A stretch of DNA of 64,000 bases from Nitrospirota bacterium (lineage in GTDB: Bacteria > Nitrospirota > Thermodesulfovibrionia > Thermodesulfovibrionales > UBA1546), in the NCBI GenBank assembly GCA_009773185.1, contig WPIF01000007.1, positions 1-64,000 on the forward strand, given 5' to 3'. Shown piece after piece: positions 47,133 to 56,487 of the stretch (position 1 is the stretch's first letter; the number at the start of each line of letters is the position of its first letter). The notes under the pieces were generated by a model. That model was not told the DNA's origin, searched no databases, and saw only the letters and a list, made by a program, of their open reading frames with translations. The position numbers and the translations under genes are program-made.

Positions 47133-47671
47133 TAAGAGTAAATCTACTGCCGACAAAGCGTAAGAAAAAGGCCAAGGCCCTACCAACATTTTTAATCTCT
47201 ATGGTATTGCTTACACTGGCGGCAGGCATAATATCGGCATACCTTTTTTATTGGTTAAATTCAGAATTGTCTTCTCAAAGGCAAAAGAAAAAGGTTAATG
47301 AGGCTCAATTAGCGGACCTGAATAACAAGATAAAAGAGGTCAAAAATTTTGAGGAACAGAAGAAGACACTCGAACAGAGGAAAAACATAATAGAACAGCT
47401 TAGAAAAAACCAGAGCCTTCCTGTAAGAATTCTCACAGAGATGAGCAATGTCCTGCCAAGCGGGGTCTGGCTTCAGTCTATGTCTGTGTCCGGTGAAAGT
47501 ATAAATATAAGCGGTTCCGGGTTTACGAATGAAGATATTGTTAACTATGTTGACAATCTTAAGAAATCAAAACTCTTTACAGATGTGAATCTGATAGGCA
47601 CTCAAAAGTCAGGATCAGGGAAGGTCGTAACGTATCAATTTACATTAACGTGCAGGGCAAAGGCATCATAA
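47129..47671 (+). CDS. pilN: Type IV pilus assembly protein PilN
   Basis: A 180-residue protein. The N-terminal MIRVNLLPTK motif binds PilM. One membrane segment (about 20-42) leads to a periplasmic coiled coil and a ferredoxin-like domain. It forms the inner-membrane alignment complex with PilO. It lies two bases before pilO. Confidence 0.92.
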   Translation: MIRVNLLPTKRKKKAKALPTFLISMVLLTLAAGIISAYLFYWLNSELSSQRQKKKVNEAQLADLNNKIKEVKNFEEQKKTLEQRKNIIEQLRKNQSLPVRILTEMSNVLPSGVWLQSMSVSGESINISGSGFTNEDIVNYVDNLKKSKLFTDVNLIGTQKSGSGKVVTYQFTLTCRAKAS

Positions 47672-47672
47672 A

Positions 47673-48284
47673 ATGGCTTTTAAGCTTGATATAAAATTCG
47701 ACATAAAAAAGCTGCCGAAAGGCGCAAGGATAGGCATAGCTGTTGCCCCTGCAGTGATCATCTTGGTTGTAGTTATAATGCTCATAGTGGTGCCCAAGAC
47801 AAAGGAGATTAAACAACTTAAGGCTGATATATCGGTGCAGGAAAATGAGATACAAAAGAGCCAGGCAATGGCAGCGAAACTGGATATATTAAAGGTAGAG
47901 AACGAAAAACTCAAAAAAAGGCTCACTGAGCTGAAAGAACAGCTTCCAGAGGGAAACGAGGTTTCAAGCCTGCTTAAGCAAATATCCGGAGTAGCTGCAA
48001 AATCAGATGTGGATATACAAACATGGAAACCTGAAGGTAAGAAAGCACATCCAAGCGGTATCGTGGAAGAAATCCCGTTTTCAATAACCCTTACGGGAAC
48101 GTATCATCAGCTCGGATATTTTTTTAGCAATATTACCAGATTAAACAGGATAGTAAATTTTTCAGACATCAAGCTTGGGAGCCCACAGGCACGAAAGGAT
48201 GAGGCAATGTTAACTATATCCTTCAGGGCTTCAACTTTTTCATCTGTGAAAGAAGGAGACGAAGGAGGCAAAGGGGGCAAATGA
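47673..48284 (+). CDS. pilO: Type IV pilus assembly protein PilO
   Basis: A 203-residue protein with a cytoplasmic N-terminus, one membrane segment (about 20-40), a coiled coil (KQLKADISVQENEIQ) and a ferredoxin-like domain with the PilO motif PFSITLTGTYHQLGYFF. It pairs with PilN. The stop overlaps the pilP start by four bases. Confidence 0.92.
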   Translation: MAFKLDIKFDIKKLPKGARIGIAVAPAVIILVVVIMLIVVPKTKEIKQLKADISVQENEIQKSQAMAAKLDILKVENEKLKKRLTELKEQLPEGNEVSSLLKQISGVAAKSDVDIQTWKPEGKKAHPSGIVEEIPFSITLTGTYHQLGYFFSNITRLNRIVNFSDIKLGSPQARKDEAMLTISFRASTFSSVKEGDEGGKGGK

Positions 48285-48784
48285 ACAGGGCAATCCTTCT
48301 ATTTTTTATTTTTGCAACCCTGATCTTCTTAGTCGCCTGCCAGGAAAAGGCTTCTGTCTCCAAGTCAGGACCTGCAAAGGCTGCCCAGAAAGTTGTTTCT
48401 CAGGGAGACGAGGTAAAAGGGCCCAAAATAGAGGAAGAGGTTTTTTTATATGACAAAACCGGTAAAAGGGACCCATTTGTCTCTCTTCTCATAGCGGCGC
48501 AGCAGGAACCGTCAAAAGGGGAAACCCCATTGGAAAGTTATGATGTTAACTCCATCAAGATATTAGGCATTGTGTGGGATGAGAAAGGCCATTATGCAGC
48601 AGTGATATTGCCTGACGGTAAGGCATATACACTGAGGGAAGGCATGACAATCGGTCTTCACAAGGGTAAGATACAAAGGATAAGCAAAAACAGCATTGTA
48701 ATTAAAGAGCGTGTAAAAGATTATACGGGAGAAATTAAATCAAAGGAAACAATATTGAAACTCCGCGAGGAGGAGGAAGAATGA
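48281..48784 (+). CDS. pilP: Type IV pilus assembly lipoprotein PilP
   Basis: A 167-residue lipoprotein with lipobox LVACQ. A disordered linker leads to the HR-like beta domain (LGIVWDEKGHYAAVILPDG). It links the PilNO complex to the PilQ secretin. It overlaps pilQ by four bases. Confidence 0.9.
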   Translation: MNRAILLFFIFATLIFLVACQEKASVSKSGPAKAAQKVVSQGDEVKGPKIEEEVFLYDKTGKRDPFVSLLIAAQQEPSKGETPLESYDVNSIKILGIVWDEKGHYAAVILPDGKAYTLREGMTIGLHKGKIQRISKNSIVIKERVKDYTGEIKSKETILKLREEEEE

Positions 48785-51117
48785 AACAAAAATTGATAAA
48801 AAACATTGGGGCATTAGTAATCTTAATTTTCGCCTTAGGGTGTGCAACCGGAGGTGGCAAGCAGGGAGCGGTTCAGGGAGCTCAAAATCCGGTGTTGACC
48901 GGGATAGACGTAACGGATAATAAGCTTAATATTGTTGTTGATAAGCCGTTTACATATACCATATACAAATCGTCTGACCCATATAAAGTGATTGTGGAAC
49001 TTCCGGATGTGCGCATGGGTTTTGCTCCTAATAAAATAAAATCTGATAAGGCAGGGATAACAGAGATTACACCCTCCCAGACAGAAGACCCGGTATCAAC
49101 CAAACTCGAGATACTTCTTTCGTCTCCTGTGACTGTAGAGCCTGTGTATAAGGATACCACGCTGGCTCTCAAGGTAAAAGAAGAGCCCGAAGCAAAGGGG
49201 GCAGAGATAACATCTGAAGCGCCAAAGGCGGAAGAAAAAGTTCAGGAGGTTAGTGTTCCAACGGCAAAAGCTGAAGAGCCTGTAAAATGGGCAGAGGTAG
49301 CACAGCCGGAACAAAAGGCAATACCTGCGGCAGAAAGCAAAGAGGAACCTGCAGCTGCCGGAGCAGAACAAAAGGCGATAATGGCAGCAGCAGTTAAAGA
49401 AAATGATACAACTACTGCCAAGCCTGAGCAAAAAACAACTGTTGCAAGAGAGCTTCCTTCTGCAACGTCAATTTTACAGGTCAAGATAGAAAAAGGGCGG
49501 GATGTCTTAAAGGTAGTAATAAAGGGTAACGGGTCTTTGAATCCTAATGTGTTCCGGCTTGATAACAGAGCTGTATTAGATATACCCAGTGTTGACATGG
49601 CTGCGGTGTTGCCTGCTGCAGTGCCATTGCCGCTTACAAGCATCAGGGCAGGCAGGCATAAAGACAAAACAAGGCTTGTGCTTGATATGAAAGAGGGGAC
49701 AAGCTTTGATGTTGCAGCAATAGAGGATTCTGTAATAATTTCCTTCCGTTTGCCTGAAGAAAGATATGCGGCAAAGGCAGCCGTGGGAGAGACAAAGGTT
49801 GCTGAAGTTGAGGCAAAGGCTGTGGTTGAAACTCAGGAAAAACCCGGCGAGAGTAAATATAAAGGCCAGAAGATATCTCTTGATTTTCAGGACGCAGACA
49901 TAGGCCCGATATTCAGGCTTCTGGCTGATATCAGCGGGTATAACTTTATTATTGACCCGTCTGTAAAGGGCAGGATTACAATGAAGCTTATGAATGTGCC
50001 CTGGGACCAGGCGCTTGATATAATACTCCAGACCTTTAGTTTTGGAAAATCCGTTGAAGGCAACATAATATGGATTGCTCCTACCAGTCTGTTTGCCAAA
50101 ATTGACACTGAAAAAACAGCTGAAAAAATCCGGATGGAAAAACAGGAAGACCTTGTGCAGGAGATAGTACGGATAAATTATGCAGAGGCAGGCACTATAA
50201 GCGGCGCAATTAACAACGGCAAGTTACTCAGTACAAGAGGCACCATAACAATAGATGCCAGGATGAATACGCTCATCATACAGGATACCCAAACGAGCAT
50301 TAACAAGATAAAAGAGCTTGTAAAGATAATGGATGTCTCAAAACCTCAGGTGATGATAGAGGCAAAGATAGTAACTGCCAGCACTTCCTATACCAGCCAA
50401 CTTGGAATAAGGTGGGGAGGAACATTTGAGGGTGCCCCGGGTAGAACATTTGCGACCCAGACACCGGGTGCCATTACGTACGGGGGTGACACAACAGGCG
50501 CGGGAGGCATTAAGAACCTGGGCAATGAGGTGCTTGGTGCTGTCTCAGTGAATACCCCTTTGTCTTCTGTAACAGGCGCTGGCGGAGTTGTAAGTATGCT
50601 TATAGGGAGCGCCAACAGCTCACAGATAGCCCTGTCACTTCAGGCCCTTGAAACCATTAAGAAATCCAAGACATTGTCAAACCCGAGGATCTTAACAATG
50701 GATAATGAACCTGCCACCATCACACAGGGCGTGACCTTTTATACTACCAGTATAAGCGCCGAGGGCACAAAAACAGAGGCTCAAAATGCAGCCTTAAGCC
50801 TATCGGTCACTCCCAAAATAACGCCTGATGGTTATATATCTTTAAAATTGACAGTATCCGATGACAGCCTTGCCAGCGTGACACCGCCTGTCAAGAACAC
50901 CAAGACCCTAAGCACGCAGGCCCTGGTGAAGGACGGCGATACGCTGGTCCTGGGCGGAATTTATACTGATACCGAAGTAAACGATACAACAGGAATTCCT
51001 TTGCTGAGCAAGATTCCAATTCTGGGATGGCTCTTTAAAACAAAGCAGGATACAGGCCCTGGCCCTTCAGAGATGCTTATATTCATAACTCCAAGAGTTG
51101 TGAGCAAGCCAATATAA
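48781..51117 (+). CDS. pilQ: Type IV pilus secretin PilQ
   Basis: A 778-residue outer-membrane secretin. The signal ends in lipobox ALGCA, so it may be lipidated. Two AMIN-type domains (about 35-125 and 235-325) are separated by an alanine- and glutamate-rich linker of low complexity. Then come an STN-like domain (ISLDFQDADIGPIFRLLADI), an N-domain, and the C-terminal secretin core with the ending MLIFITPRVV. It forms the gated pilus pore. The aroC ATG follows 12 bp later. Confidence 0.95.
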   Translation: MKQKLIKNIGALVILIFALGCATGGGKQGAVQGAQNPVLTGIDVTDNKLNIVVDKPFTYTIYKSSDPYKVIVELPDVRMGFAPNKIKSDKAGITEITPSQTEDPVSTKLEILLSSPVTVEPVYKDTTLALKVKEEPEAKGAEITSEAPKAEEKVQEVSVPTAKAEEPVKWAEVAQPEQKAIPAAESKEEPAAAGAEQKAIMAAAVKENDTTTAKPEQKTTVARELPSATSILQVKIEKGRDVLKVVIKGNGSLNPNVFRLDNRAVLDIPSVDMAAVLPAAVPLPLTSIRAGRHKDKTRLVLDMKEGTSFDVAAIEDSVIISFRLPEERYAAKAAVGETKVAEVEAKAVVETQEKPGESKYKGQKISLDFQDADIGPIFRLLADISGYNFIIDPSVKGRITMKLMNVPWDQALDIILQTFSFGKSVEGNIIWIAPTSLFAKIDTEKTAEKIRMEKQEDLVQEIVRINYAEAGTISGAINNGKLLSTRGTITIDARMNTLIIQDTQTSINKIKELVKIMDVSKPQVMIEAKIVTASTSYTSQLGIRWGGTFEGAPGRTFATQTPGAITYGGDTTGAGGIKNLGNEVLGAVSVNTPLSSVTGAGGVVSMLIGSANSSQIALSLQALETIKKSKTLSNPRILTMDNEPATITQGVTFYTTSISAEGTKTEAQNAALSLSVTPKITPDGYISLKLTVSDDSLASVTPPVKNTKTLSTQALVKDGDTLVLGGIYTDTEVNDTTGIPLLSKIPILGWLFKTKQDTGPGPSEMLIFITPRVVSKPI

Positions 51118-51129
51118 GATTTATCCGGA

Positions 51130-52350
51130 ATGGGCATTAGATTTTTCACTGCAGGCGAGTCACATGGCAAAGCCCTGACAGGAATCCTAGATGGGGTTCC
51201 TTCAGGGCTTTTTATTTCTGCAGATGATATAGACAAAGACCTCAGAAGACGACAGGGCGGTTACGGCCGGGGCGGCCGGATGAAGATTGAAACAGACCAT
51301 GCTGAAATCCTCTCTGGTGTCCGCCGGGGCAAAACCATAGGCTCTCCAATAACAATCCTCATCGAAAATAAAGACTGGGCTAACTGGCAGAATATTATGA
51401 ATCCTGAGTTAAATCCGAAATCCGAAATCCGAAATCCGAAATCAATTATTACCCGGCCAAGGCCGGGGCATGCTGACCTTGCAGGAGCTATCAAATATGA
51501 TACCCATGACATAAGAAATATCCTCGAACGGTCGAGCGCAAGAGAGACAGCGATGCGTGTGGCGCTTGGCGCAGTAGCAAAAAAGTTTCTCTCTGATTTT
51601 AATGTGATGATTGGGAGCTATGTAATAGAGATAGGCAAAATACAAGTTTCAAGTTTCAAGTTTCAAGTTTCAAGTTCAGAAAAAGAACTTTTAGAGATTT
51701 TCAAAAAAGCTGAAAAATCGCTGGTAAGGTGTCCTGACAGGAATGCTTCACAAAAAATGGTTAAATTAATTGACAGGGCAATAAAAGAGGGAAATTCTCT
51801 CGGAGGAATTTTTGAGGTGTTTGTAACAGGGCTACCTGTTGGTCTTGGGAGTCACACCCAATGGGACAGGCGGCTTGATGGCAGGCTAGCACAGGCATTG
51901 ATGTCTATTCAGGCAATAAAAGGCGTTGAGATTGGCATGGGCTTTGAAATGGGCAGGAGATTTGGCTCAGAGGTTATGGATGAAATTTTTTATAGCCAGG
52001 AGCCAGGAGCCAGGAGCCAGAAGTCAGGAGGTTTCTTCCGCAAGACTAATAATGCAGGCGGAATTGAAGGGGGCATGACAAATGGAATGCCGGTAATCCT
52101 CAGGGCAGTGATGAAGCCGATACCCACATTAAGAAAATCTCTTGGTTCAGTTGATATAAATACAAAGAAGCCTTTCAAGGCAGCCTATGAGCGCTCTGAT
52201 GTATGTGCTGTGCCGGCTGCAGGAGTTGTAGGCGAGGCAATGGCAGCGCTTGTTATTGCAGATGCATTTCTGGAAAAATTCGGCGGTGACAGCATGGCAG
52301 AAGTTAATAGGAATTATAATTCCTATCTTAAATATATTTCAAAATTCTGA
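51130..52350 (+). CDS. aroC: Chorismate synthase carrying three heptamer-encoded insertions
   Basis: A 406-residue AroC. The family motifs GESHGKALTGILDG, RRRQGGYGRGGRM and GRPRPGHADL-type (here TRPRPGHADLAG) are intact, as are SSARETAMRV and GGIEGGMTNGMP. It makes chorismate from EPSP and needs reduced FMN. Three tandem heptamer arrays insert extra peptides (NPKSEIRNPKS, SSFKFQVSSS and SQEPGARSQKSGG), making it longer than the usual 350-390 residues. It lies directly after pilQ and before aroK, the usual pil-aro linkage. Confidence 0.95.
   Translation: MGIRFFTAGESHGKALTGILDGVPSGLFISADDIDKDLRRRQGGYGRGGRMKIETDHAEILSGVRRGKTIGSPITILIENKDWANWQNIMNPELNPKSEIRNPKSIITRPRPGHADLAGAIKYDTHDIRNILERSSARETAMRVALGAVAKKFLSDFNVMIGSYVIEIGKIQVSSFKFQVSSSEKELLEIFKKAEKSLVRCPDRNASQKMVKLIDRAIKEGNSLGGIFEVFVTGLPVGLGSHTQWDRRLDGRLAQALMSIQAIKGVEIGMGFEMGRRFGSEVMDEIFYSQEPGARSQKSGGFFRKTNNAGGIEGGMTNGMPVILRAVMKPIPTLRKSLGSVDINTKKPFKAAYERSDVCAVPAAGVVGEAMAALVIADAFLEKFGGDSMAEVNRNYNSYLKYISKF
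51411..51443. repeat. Heptamer array AAATCCG inside aroC
   Basis: Four exact AAATCCG units plus AAATC. In frame with aroC. Confidence 0.9.
51643..51677. repeat. Heptamer array CAAGTTT inside aroC
   Basis: Four exact CAAGTTT units and one CAAGTTC. In frame with aroC. Confidence 0.9.
51994..52028. repeat. Heptamer array AGCCAGG inside aroC
   Basis: Three AGCCAGG units, then AGCCAGA and AGTCAGG. In frame with aroC. Confidence 0.9.
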
Positions 52351-52395
52351 TAAAGGCTTTAAGAAGGGCTGTCTTTCGCTTGTTACAATTTTATT

Positions 52396-52515
52396 AAGGC
52401 ATGGCATTATTTTTTCACTCATTCTCGCTGCGCTCCGAGGATTTTGCCTCTTTATTTTTAAAAATTTAATGGGCTTCGGCAAAATAAACCGCTCAAATAC
52501 TATATCCAGCTTGTA
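52396..52515 (+). repeat. Structured intergenic element, copy 3 (arms degraded)
   Basis: It shares the core (CTCATTCTCG, the CTCG / CCGAG hairpin, ATTTTGCCTCTTTAT, CGGCAAAATAAACCGCTC). The outer arms near 52396-52414 and 52495-52512 pair only partly. It lies between aroC and aroK. Confidence 0.75.
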
Positions 52516-52559
52516 ATATTTAGATGCAATCTTGAAAAGCATTCATGTAAAATATCGTC

Positions 52560-53069
52560 ATGAAAAACATCGTGCTTACAGGGTTTATGGGAACCGGGAA
52601 ATCCGAGGTGAGCAGGGAGCTATCGCGGATTCTTGGCTGGAAGTCGATTGATATTGATGCTGAGATAGAAAAATCACAGAAGATGGCAATAACAGAAATA
52701 TTCAGGCAATCCGGAGAACCGAAATTCAGGGACATTGAGACAGAGACGATAAAAAAGTTTTCAGGAAATAAAAATGTTATTATTTCAACCGGAGGCGGGG
52801 CTGTTTTAAGACAGGAGAATATGGATGTCTTGAGGGAAAAGGGAGTTATTGTATGCCTTGCAGCAAGGCCTGAGACCATACTTCAGAGGACGAGCAAGAA
52901 TAATGATAGGCCATTACTGCAGGTTGATGAACCATTAAAAAAAATCAAGGAACTCCTTGAATTCAGAAAGCCTTATTATGAAAAGGCGGATATAATGATA
53001 GATACGGAGGGAAAGACGCCTCTGGAGGTTGCGGAGGAGATAATTGAGAAGGTGAAAAATGAAGGTTAA
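52560..53069 (+). CDS. aroK: Shikimate kinase
   Basis: A 169-residue protein with P-loop GFMGTGKSEVSR, the shikimate-binding motifs DIDAEIE and FRDIETE, and the GGGAVLR motif. It phosphorylates shikimate in aromatic amino acid synthesis. Copy 4 of the structured element begins at its stop codon. Confidence 0.95.
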   Translation: MKNIVLTGFMGTGKSEVSRELSRILGWKSIDIDAEIEKSQKMAITEIFRQSGEPKFRDIETETIKKFSGNKNVIISTGGGAVLRQENMDVLREKGVIVCLAARPETILQRTSKNNDRPLLQVDEPLKKIKELLEFRKPYYEKADIMIDTEGKTPLEVAEEIIEKVKNEG

Positions 53070-53192
53070 AATACAAGGGATAACTCTTTCTCTCATTCTC
53101 GCTTCGCTCCGAGGATTTTGCCTCTTTATATTTGAAGTTGGCTGTAGGACTATCGGCAAAATAAACCGCTCAAGAGTCATCCCTTGCATTTT
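53068..53192 (+). repeat. Structured intergenic element, copy 4
   Basis: Arms 53068-53088 and 53172-53192 pair at 19 of 21 positions. The left arm overlaps the last bases of the aroK stop codon. The inner hairpin is CTCG-CTTCG-CTCCGAG. The core matches the other copies. Confidence 0.85.
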
Positions 53193-53222
53193 AGAAAGCT
53201 ATTTTAAAAATGAGAAGTTGGA

Positions 53223-54320
53223 ATGGATAAGGTAAGAGTTAAGCTCAAAGAAAGAAGTTATGACATCTGTATTGGGAGCAATATACTCGGTGATATTGGG
53301 GCAAGGCTCAAATCATTTAAGATAAGTCCGAAAATTGCAATAATAAGCAATCCTGCTGTATTTACCCTCTATGGCAAAAAAGTTCTGGCTTCAATGAAAA
53401 AGGCCGGCTTTGATGTTAAGACAGTTATAATTCCTGATGGAGAAAAATATAAAGACATAAACACTGTGCAAAAAATTTATGGAGAACTCCTGAGGCAGAG
53501 GCTCGACAGGAAATCTGCTCTCATAGCGCTCGGAGGCGGGGTGATTGGAGATATAACCGGGTTTGTTGCGTCAACGTATATGAGAGGGATAGATTATATC
53601 CAGATTCCGACTACTCTCCTTGCGCAGGTTGACAGCTCTGTCGGAGGCAAGACCGGAGTCAATCACAAACTCGGGAAAAATATGGTAGGCACGTTCTACC
53701 AGCCAAAACTTGTGTGGATTGATATTGATACACTGAAAACTCTGACTAAAAGGGAACTCGTTGCAGGGCTAGCTGAGGTTATCAAATACGGCGTGATAAA
53801 GGATAAGAAACTATTCGATTTTTTAGAAGACAATATGAGGAAAATCTCTTATCTTGACAAAAGTGCATTGCACCATATCATCAAACGCTCATGCGAGATT
53901 AAGGCAGATGTTGTTTCAAAGGATGAGAAAGAGTCAGGCCTGAGGGCGATATTGAATTACGGGCATACAGTCGGCCATGCTATCGAGACGGTTACAGAAT
54001 ATAAAAAATTCCTGCACGGCGAGGGAGTGGCTATAGGGATGTCCCTTGAGGCAAAGCTGGCTGAGATTATGGGCTTTCTCAGGATACATGATGCGCTGAG
54101 GATAAAAGCCCTGATTAATTTCTACGGCCTTCCATCAGAAATGCCAAAAAACCTGAATATAAATTCTCTCATGTCTGCGATGCAGCTTGATAAAAAGGCA
54201 GTTGCAGGGGAGTTGAAATTTATATTGCCTGAGAGAATTGGGAAGGTGAGGATTGAGAAAGGAATTTCGATAGATAAGATCAAGCAGGCATTGGGACAGA
54301 AGTCAAAAGTAAAGGCCTGA
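53223..54320 (+). CDS. aroB: 3-dehydroquinate synthase
   Basis: A 365-residue NAD- and metal-dependent enzyme. GGGVIGDITGFVASTYMRG, PTTLLAQVDSSVGGKTGVN and the metal-ligand histidine regions (LNYGHTVGHAIE, FLHGEGVAIGM) are intact. It is the second step of the shikimate pathway. It is convergent with selB. Confidence 0.96.
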   Translation: MDKVRVKLKERSYDICIGSNILGDIGARLKSFKISPKIAIISNPAVFTLYGKKVLASMKKAGFDVKTVIIPDGEKYKDINTVQKIYGELLRQRLDRKSALIALGGGVIGDITGFVASTYMRGIDYIQIPTTLLAQVDSSVGGKTGVNHKLGKNMVGTFYQPKLVWIDIDTLKTLTKRELVAGLAEVIKYGVIKDKKLFDFLEDNMRKISYLDKSALHHIIKRSCEIKADVVSKDEKESGLRAILNYGHTVGHAIETVTEYKKFLHGEGVAIGMSLEAKLAEIMGFLRIHDALRIKALINFYGLPSEMPKNLNINSLMSAMQLDKKAVAGELKFILPERIGKVRIEKGISIDKIKQALGQKSKVKA

Positions 54321-54335
54321 ACTCAGCCTCTCTTA

Positions 54336-56216
54336 CTACCCTTTCACCAAAAACTTTCTCACATCTCCCACGCGCATTGTGATGCGCTGGGTATCGAGGT
54401 ATTCGAGGAAGGGGAGGGCGTATTTGCGGGATGTTCCAAGCACATCCCTGAATTCCGCTACTGTCATCTCTTTTTTCTTATTGTAAAAATCTTTGAGCAT
54501 GGCAAGCATTTTATCGTAAACAATTTTTGTAATATAAATCGTCTCATTAATCCTCACGAGCTTTCCTTGTTTTGTCATGAGCTTAAGGATGTCATCGAGC
54601 TGTTTCGGCTGCATTTTGAGAGCGGTTAACAGCTCCTCTTTCAACAAAGGCTGGAAACCTGCCTGTTCAAGTATGGTTATAATCTTTGTCTCTATGCCCT
54701 TATCTACCTCTGAGAGCGTTGCCTTGAAACTTGCCGAGCGCAAAAGGTCTTTATCGCTTACAACATCTTTCATTGCGCCAATCAGGGCATTAAATATCTT
54801 CTGCTCTATTTTAAGCTGTGCCCTGACCTCTTCCTTGGGCATTCCTGATTGCAAAGGGTTTTGTTTATGGAATGGGATAAGGATTTTATTAATGCCTTCT
54901 TTTATTGAATTAACCGCACTGTCATGAATAAGAATATCCTCGAACCGGACTACGGCAGTTTTTTCTTTTAAAGAGCGGATTGCATCCCTGATTGCAGGGG
55001 TATCTGCATTTATCCAGCCTTCAATCAGAGAAACAGGCATCCCATGAACACCTGCCTTTTTAATCTTCATGGCTATTTTTTCATCAAGCACTCCTTTTTC
55101 AAAGACCTCCAAATCTCCCAGGCCCTCGCTCTTTTTCCTTCTTGAAGGATAGGCATCAAGTATTTCACCGCCTCCGATTGTCTCGACAGGCGAGAACCTT
55201 CTTATGATGTATCTGTCCCCTGACATTGAAATTACAGGCTCCTGTAGCCTAAACTGGCAGAAACAGCCCTCCGCAGGCTTTAGTTCGTCTCTGTCATATA
55301 AAATCACCCTTGCAATCACCTCCGATGTCCCTGAATGAAAGTGAACAAGGCTCTTGTTCTTTAAGACAGGAGAATCCTTGAGAAGCTCGATCTTTGCATC
55401 TATTGTTTTTGTGGGCGAGAATCTCTCCGGTATAACTACCACATCGCCTCTTCTTAAACTGTCTTTCTCAACCCCTGTGAGGTTTATGGCAACCCTCTGA
55501 CCTGCATATGCGGTCTTTATCGCCTTGCCGTGGCTGTGAAGCCCTCGAACCTTGGTGCTTATATTAGACGGCAATATATCAACCGCATCATCAACAGATA
55601 TGCTTCCTGAAATAGCAGTTCCTGTAACAACAGTCCCGAAACCTTTTAATGTGAATACCCTGTCTATTGGAAGCCTGAAAAGTCCTTTGGTAAGCTTTGG
55701 CTGAATCTTTAGAGCGACTTCTTTTATTTTTTCTTTTAAGGTATCAATATTTTTCCCTGTCTTTGATGAAACAGGAATTATCTCTGCATTTTCAAGAAAA
55801 GTGTCTTTTACAAAGCCTCTTACTTCGTCTGAAACAAGCTTAACCCAGTCTTCCTCAACAAGGTCTGTCTTTGTTATTACTATGAGGCCGGATTTAATCT
55901 TCAGAAGGTTGCAGATTGCAAGATGCTCCCTGCTCTGGGGCATTATGCCTTCGTCAGCGGCAATTACAAATAGAACAATGTCTATTCCGCCTGCGCCTGC
56001 AAGCATGTTCCTTACAAGCCTTTCATGCCCCGGCACGTCAACTATCCCGACTGTAAGGCCGTCAGGGTATACAAGGTCGGCAAAACCGAGGTCAATCGTG
56101 ATTCCGCGCTCTTTTTCCTCTTTCAGCCTGTCAGGGTCTATGCCTGTCAGGGCTTTAACAAGAGCGCTTTTCCCGTGGTCTATATGGCCGGCTGTGCCGA
56201 GGATTACGTAATGCAT
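54336..56216 (-). CDS. selB: Selenocysteine-specific elongation factor SelB
   Basis: About 626 residues. The EF-Tu-like GTPase part has [17 protein letters not shown] (P-loop), GITIDLGFA (switch I), [14 protein letters not shown] and TKTD. Domains II and III follow. The C-terminal third (about 370-626) is made of winged-helix repeats that bind the SECIS hairpin, ending with the wing motif [12 protein letters not shown]. It brings Sec-tRNA to in-frame UGA codons. ATG 56216 begins [11 protein letters not shown]. The longer frame runs into the structured element and is rejected. It supports the selenoprotein call at 23813. No selA, selC or selD is in the window. Confidence 0.96.
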   Translation of the reverse strand: MHYVILGTAGHIDHGKSALVKALTGIDPDRLKEEKERGITIDLGFADLVYPDGLTVGIVDVPGHERLVRNMLAGAGGIDIVLFVIAADEGIMPQSREHLAICNLLKIKSGLIVITKTDLVEEDWVKLVSDEVRGFVKDTFLENAEIIPVSSKTGKNIDTLKEKIKEVALKIQPKLTKGLFRLPIDRVFTLKGFGTVVTGTAISGSISVDDAVDILPSNISTKVRGLHSHGKAIKTAYAGQRVAINLTGVEKDSLRRGDVVVIPERFSPTKTIDAKIELLKDSPVLKNKSLVHFHSGTSEVIARVILYDRDELKPAEGCFCQFRLQEPVISMSGDRYIIRRFSPVETIGGGEILDAYPSRRKKSEGLGDLEVFEKGVLDEKIAMKIKKAGVHGMPVSLIEGWINADTPAIRDAIRSLKEKTAVVRFEDILIHDSAVNSIKEGINKILIPFHKQNPLQSGMPKEEVRAQLKIEQKIFNALIGAMKDVVSDKDLLRSASFKATLSEVDKGIETKIITILEQAGFQPLLKEELLTALKMQPKQLDDILKLMTKQGKLVRINETIYITKIVYDKMLAMLKDFYNKKKEMTVAEFRDVLGTSRKYALPFLEYLDTQRITMRVGDVRKFLVKG

Positions 56217-56263
56217 ACTCTGAAAATTATATACGAAATCGGTAGTGTTTTGTAACTTATTGC

Positions 56264-56396
56264 AAAAGGCAGGCATAATATCCTCGCTCATTCTCGGGCT
56301 GACGCCCTCCGAGGTATTTTGCCTCTTTGTCTTCAATATGGATTACTGTAGGACTATCGGCAAAATAAAACCGCTCGAATACTATGCCTGCCTTTT
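56264..56396 (+). repeat. Structured intergenic element, copy 5
   Basis: Arms 56264-56283 and 56377-56396 pair at about 18 of 20 positions. The inner hairpin is CTCGGGC / GCCCtCCGAG around TGAC. It lies between the divergent selB and NIF3-like genes. Confidence 0.85.
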
Positions 56397-56487
56397 TAAC
56401 AACGAACAGGATAGGAGCAAGAATTGACAAATATAGGGACAACAAATACAATAAATCAGTAAATTTACATAAAGGACGGATATAAAA

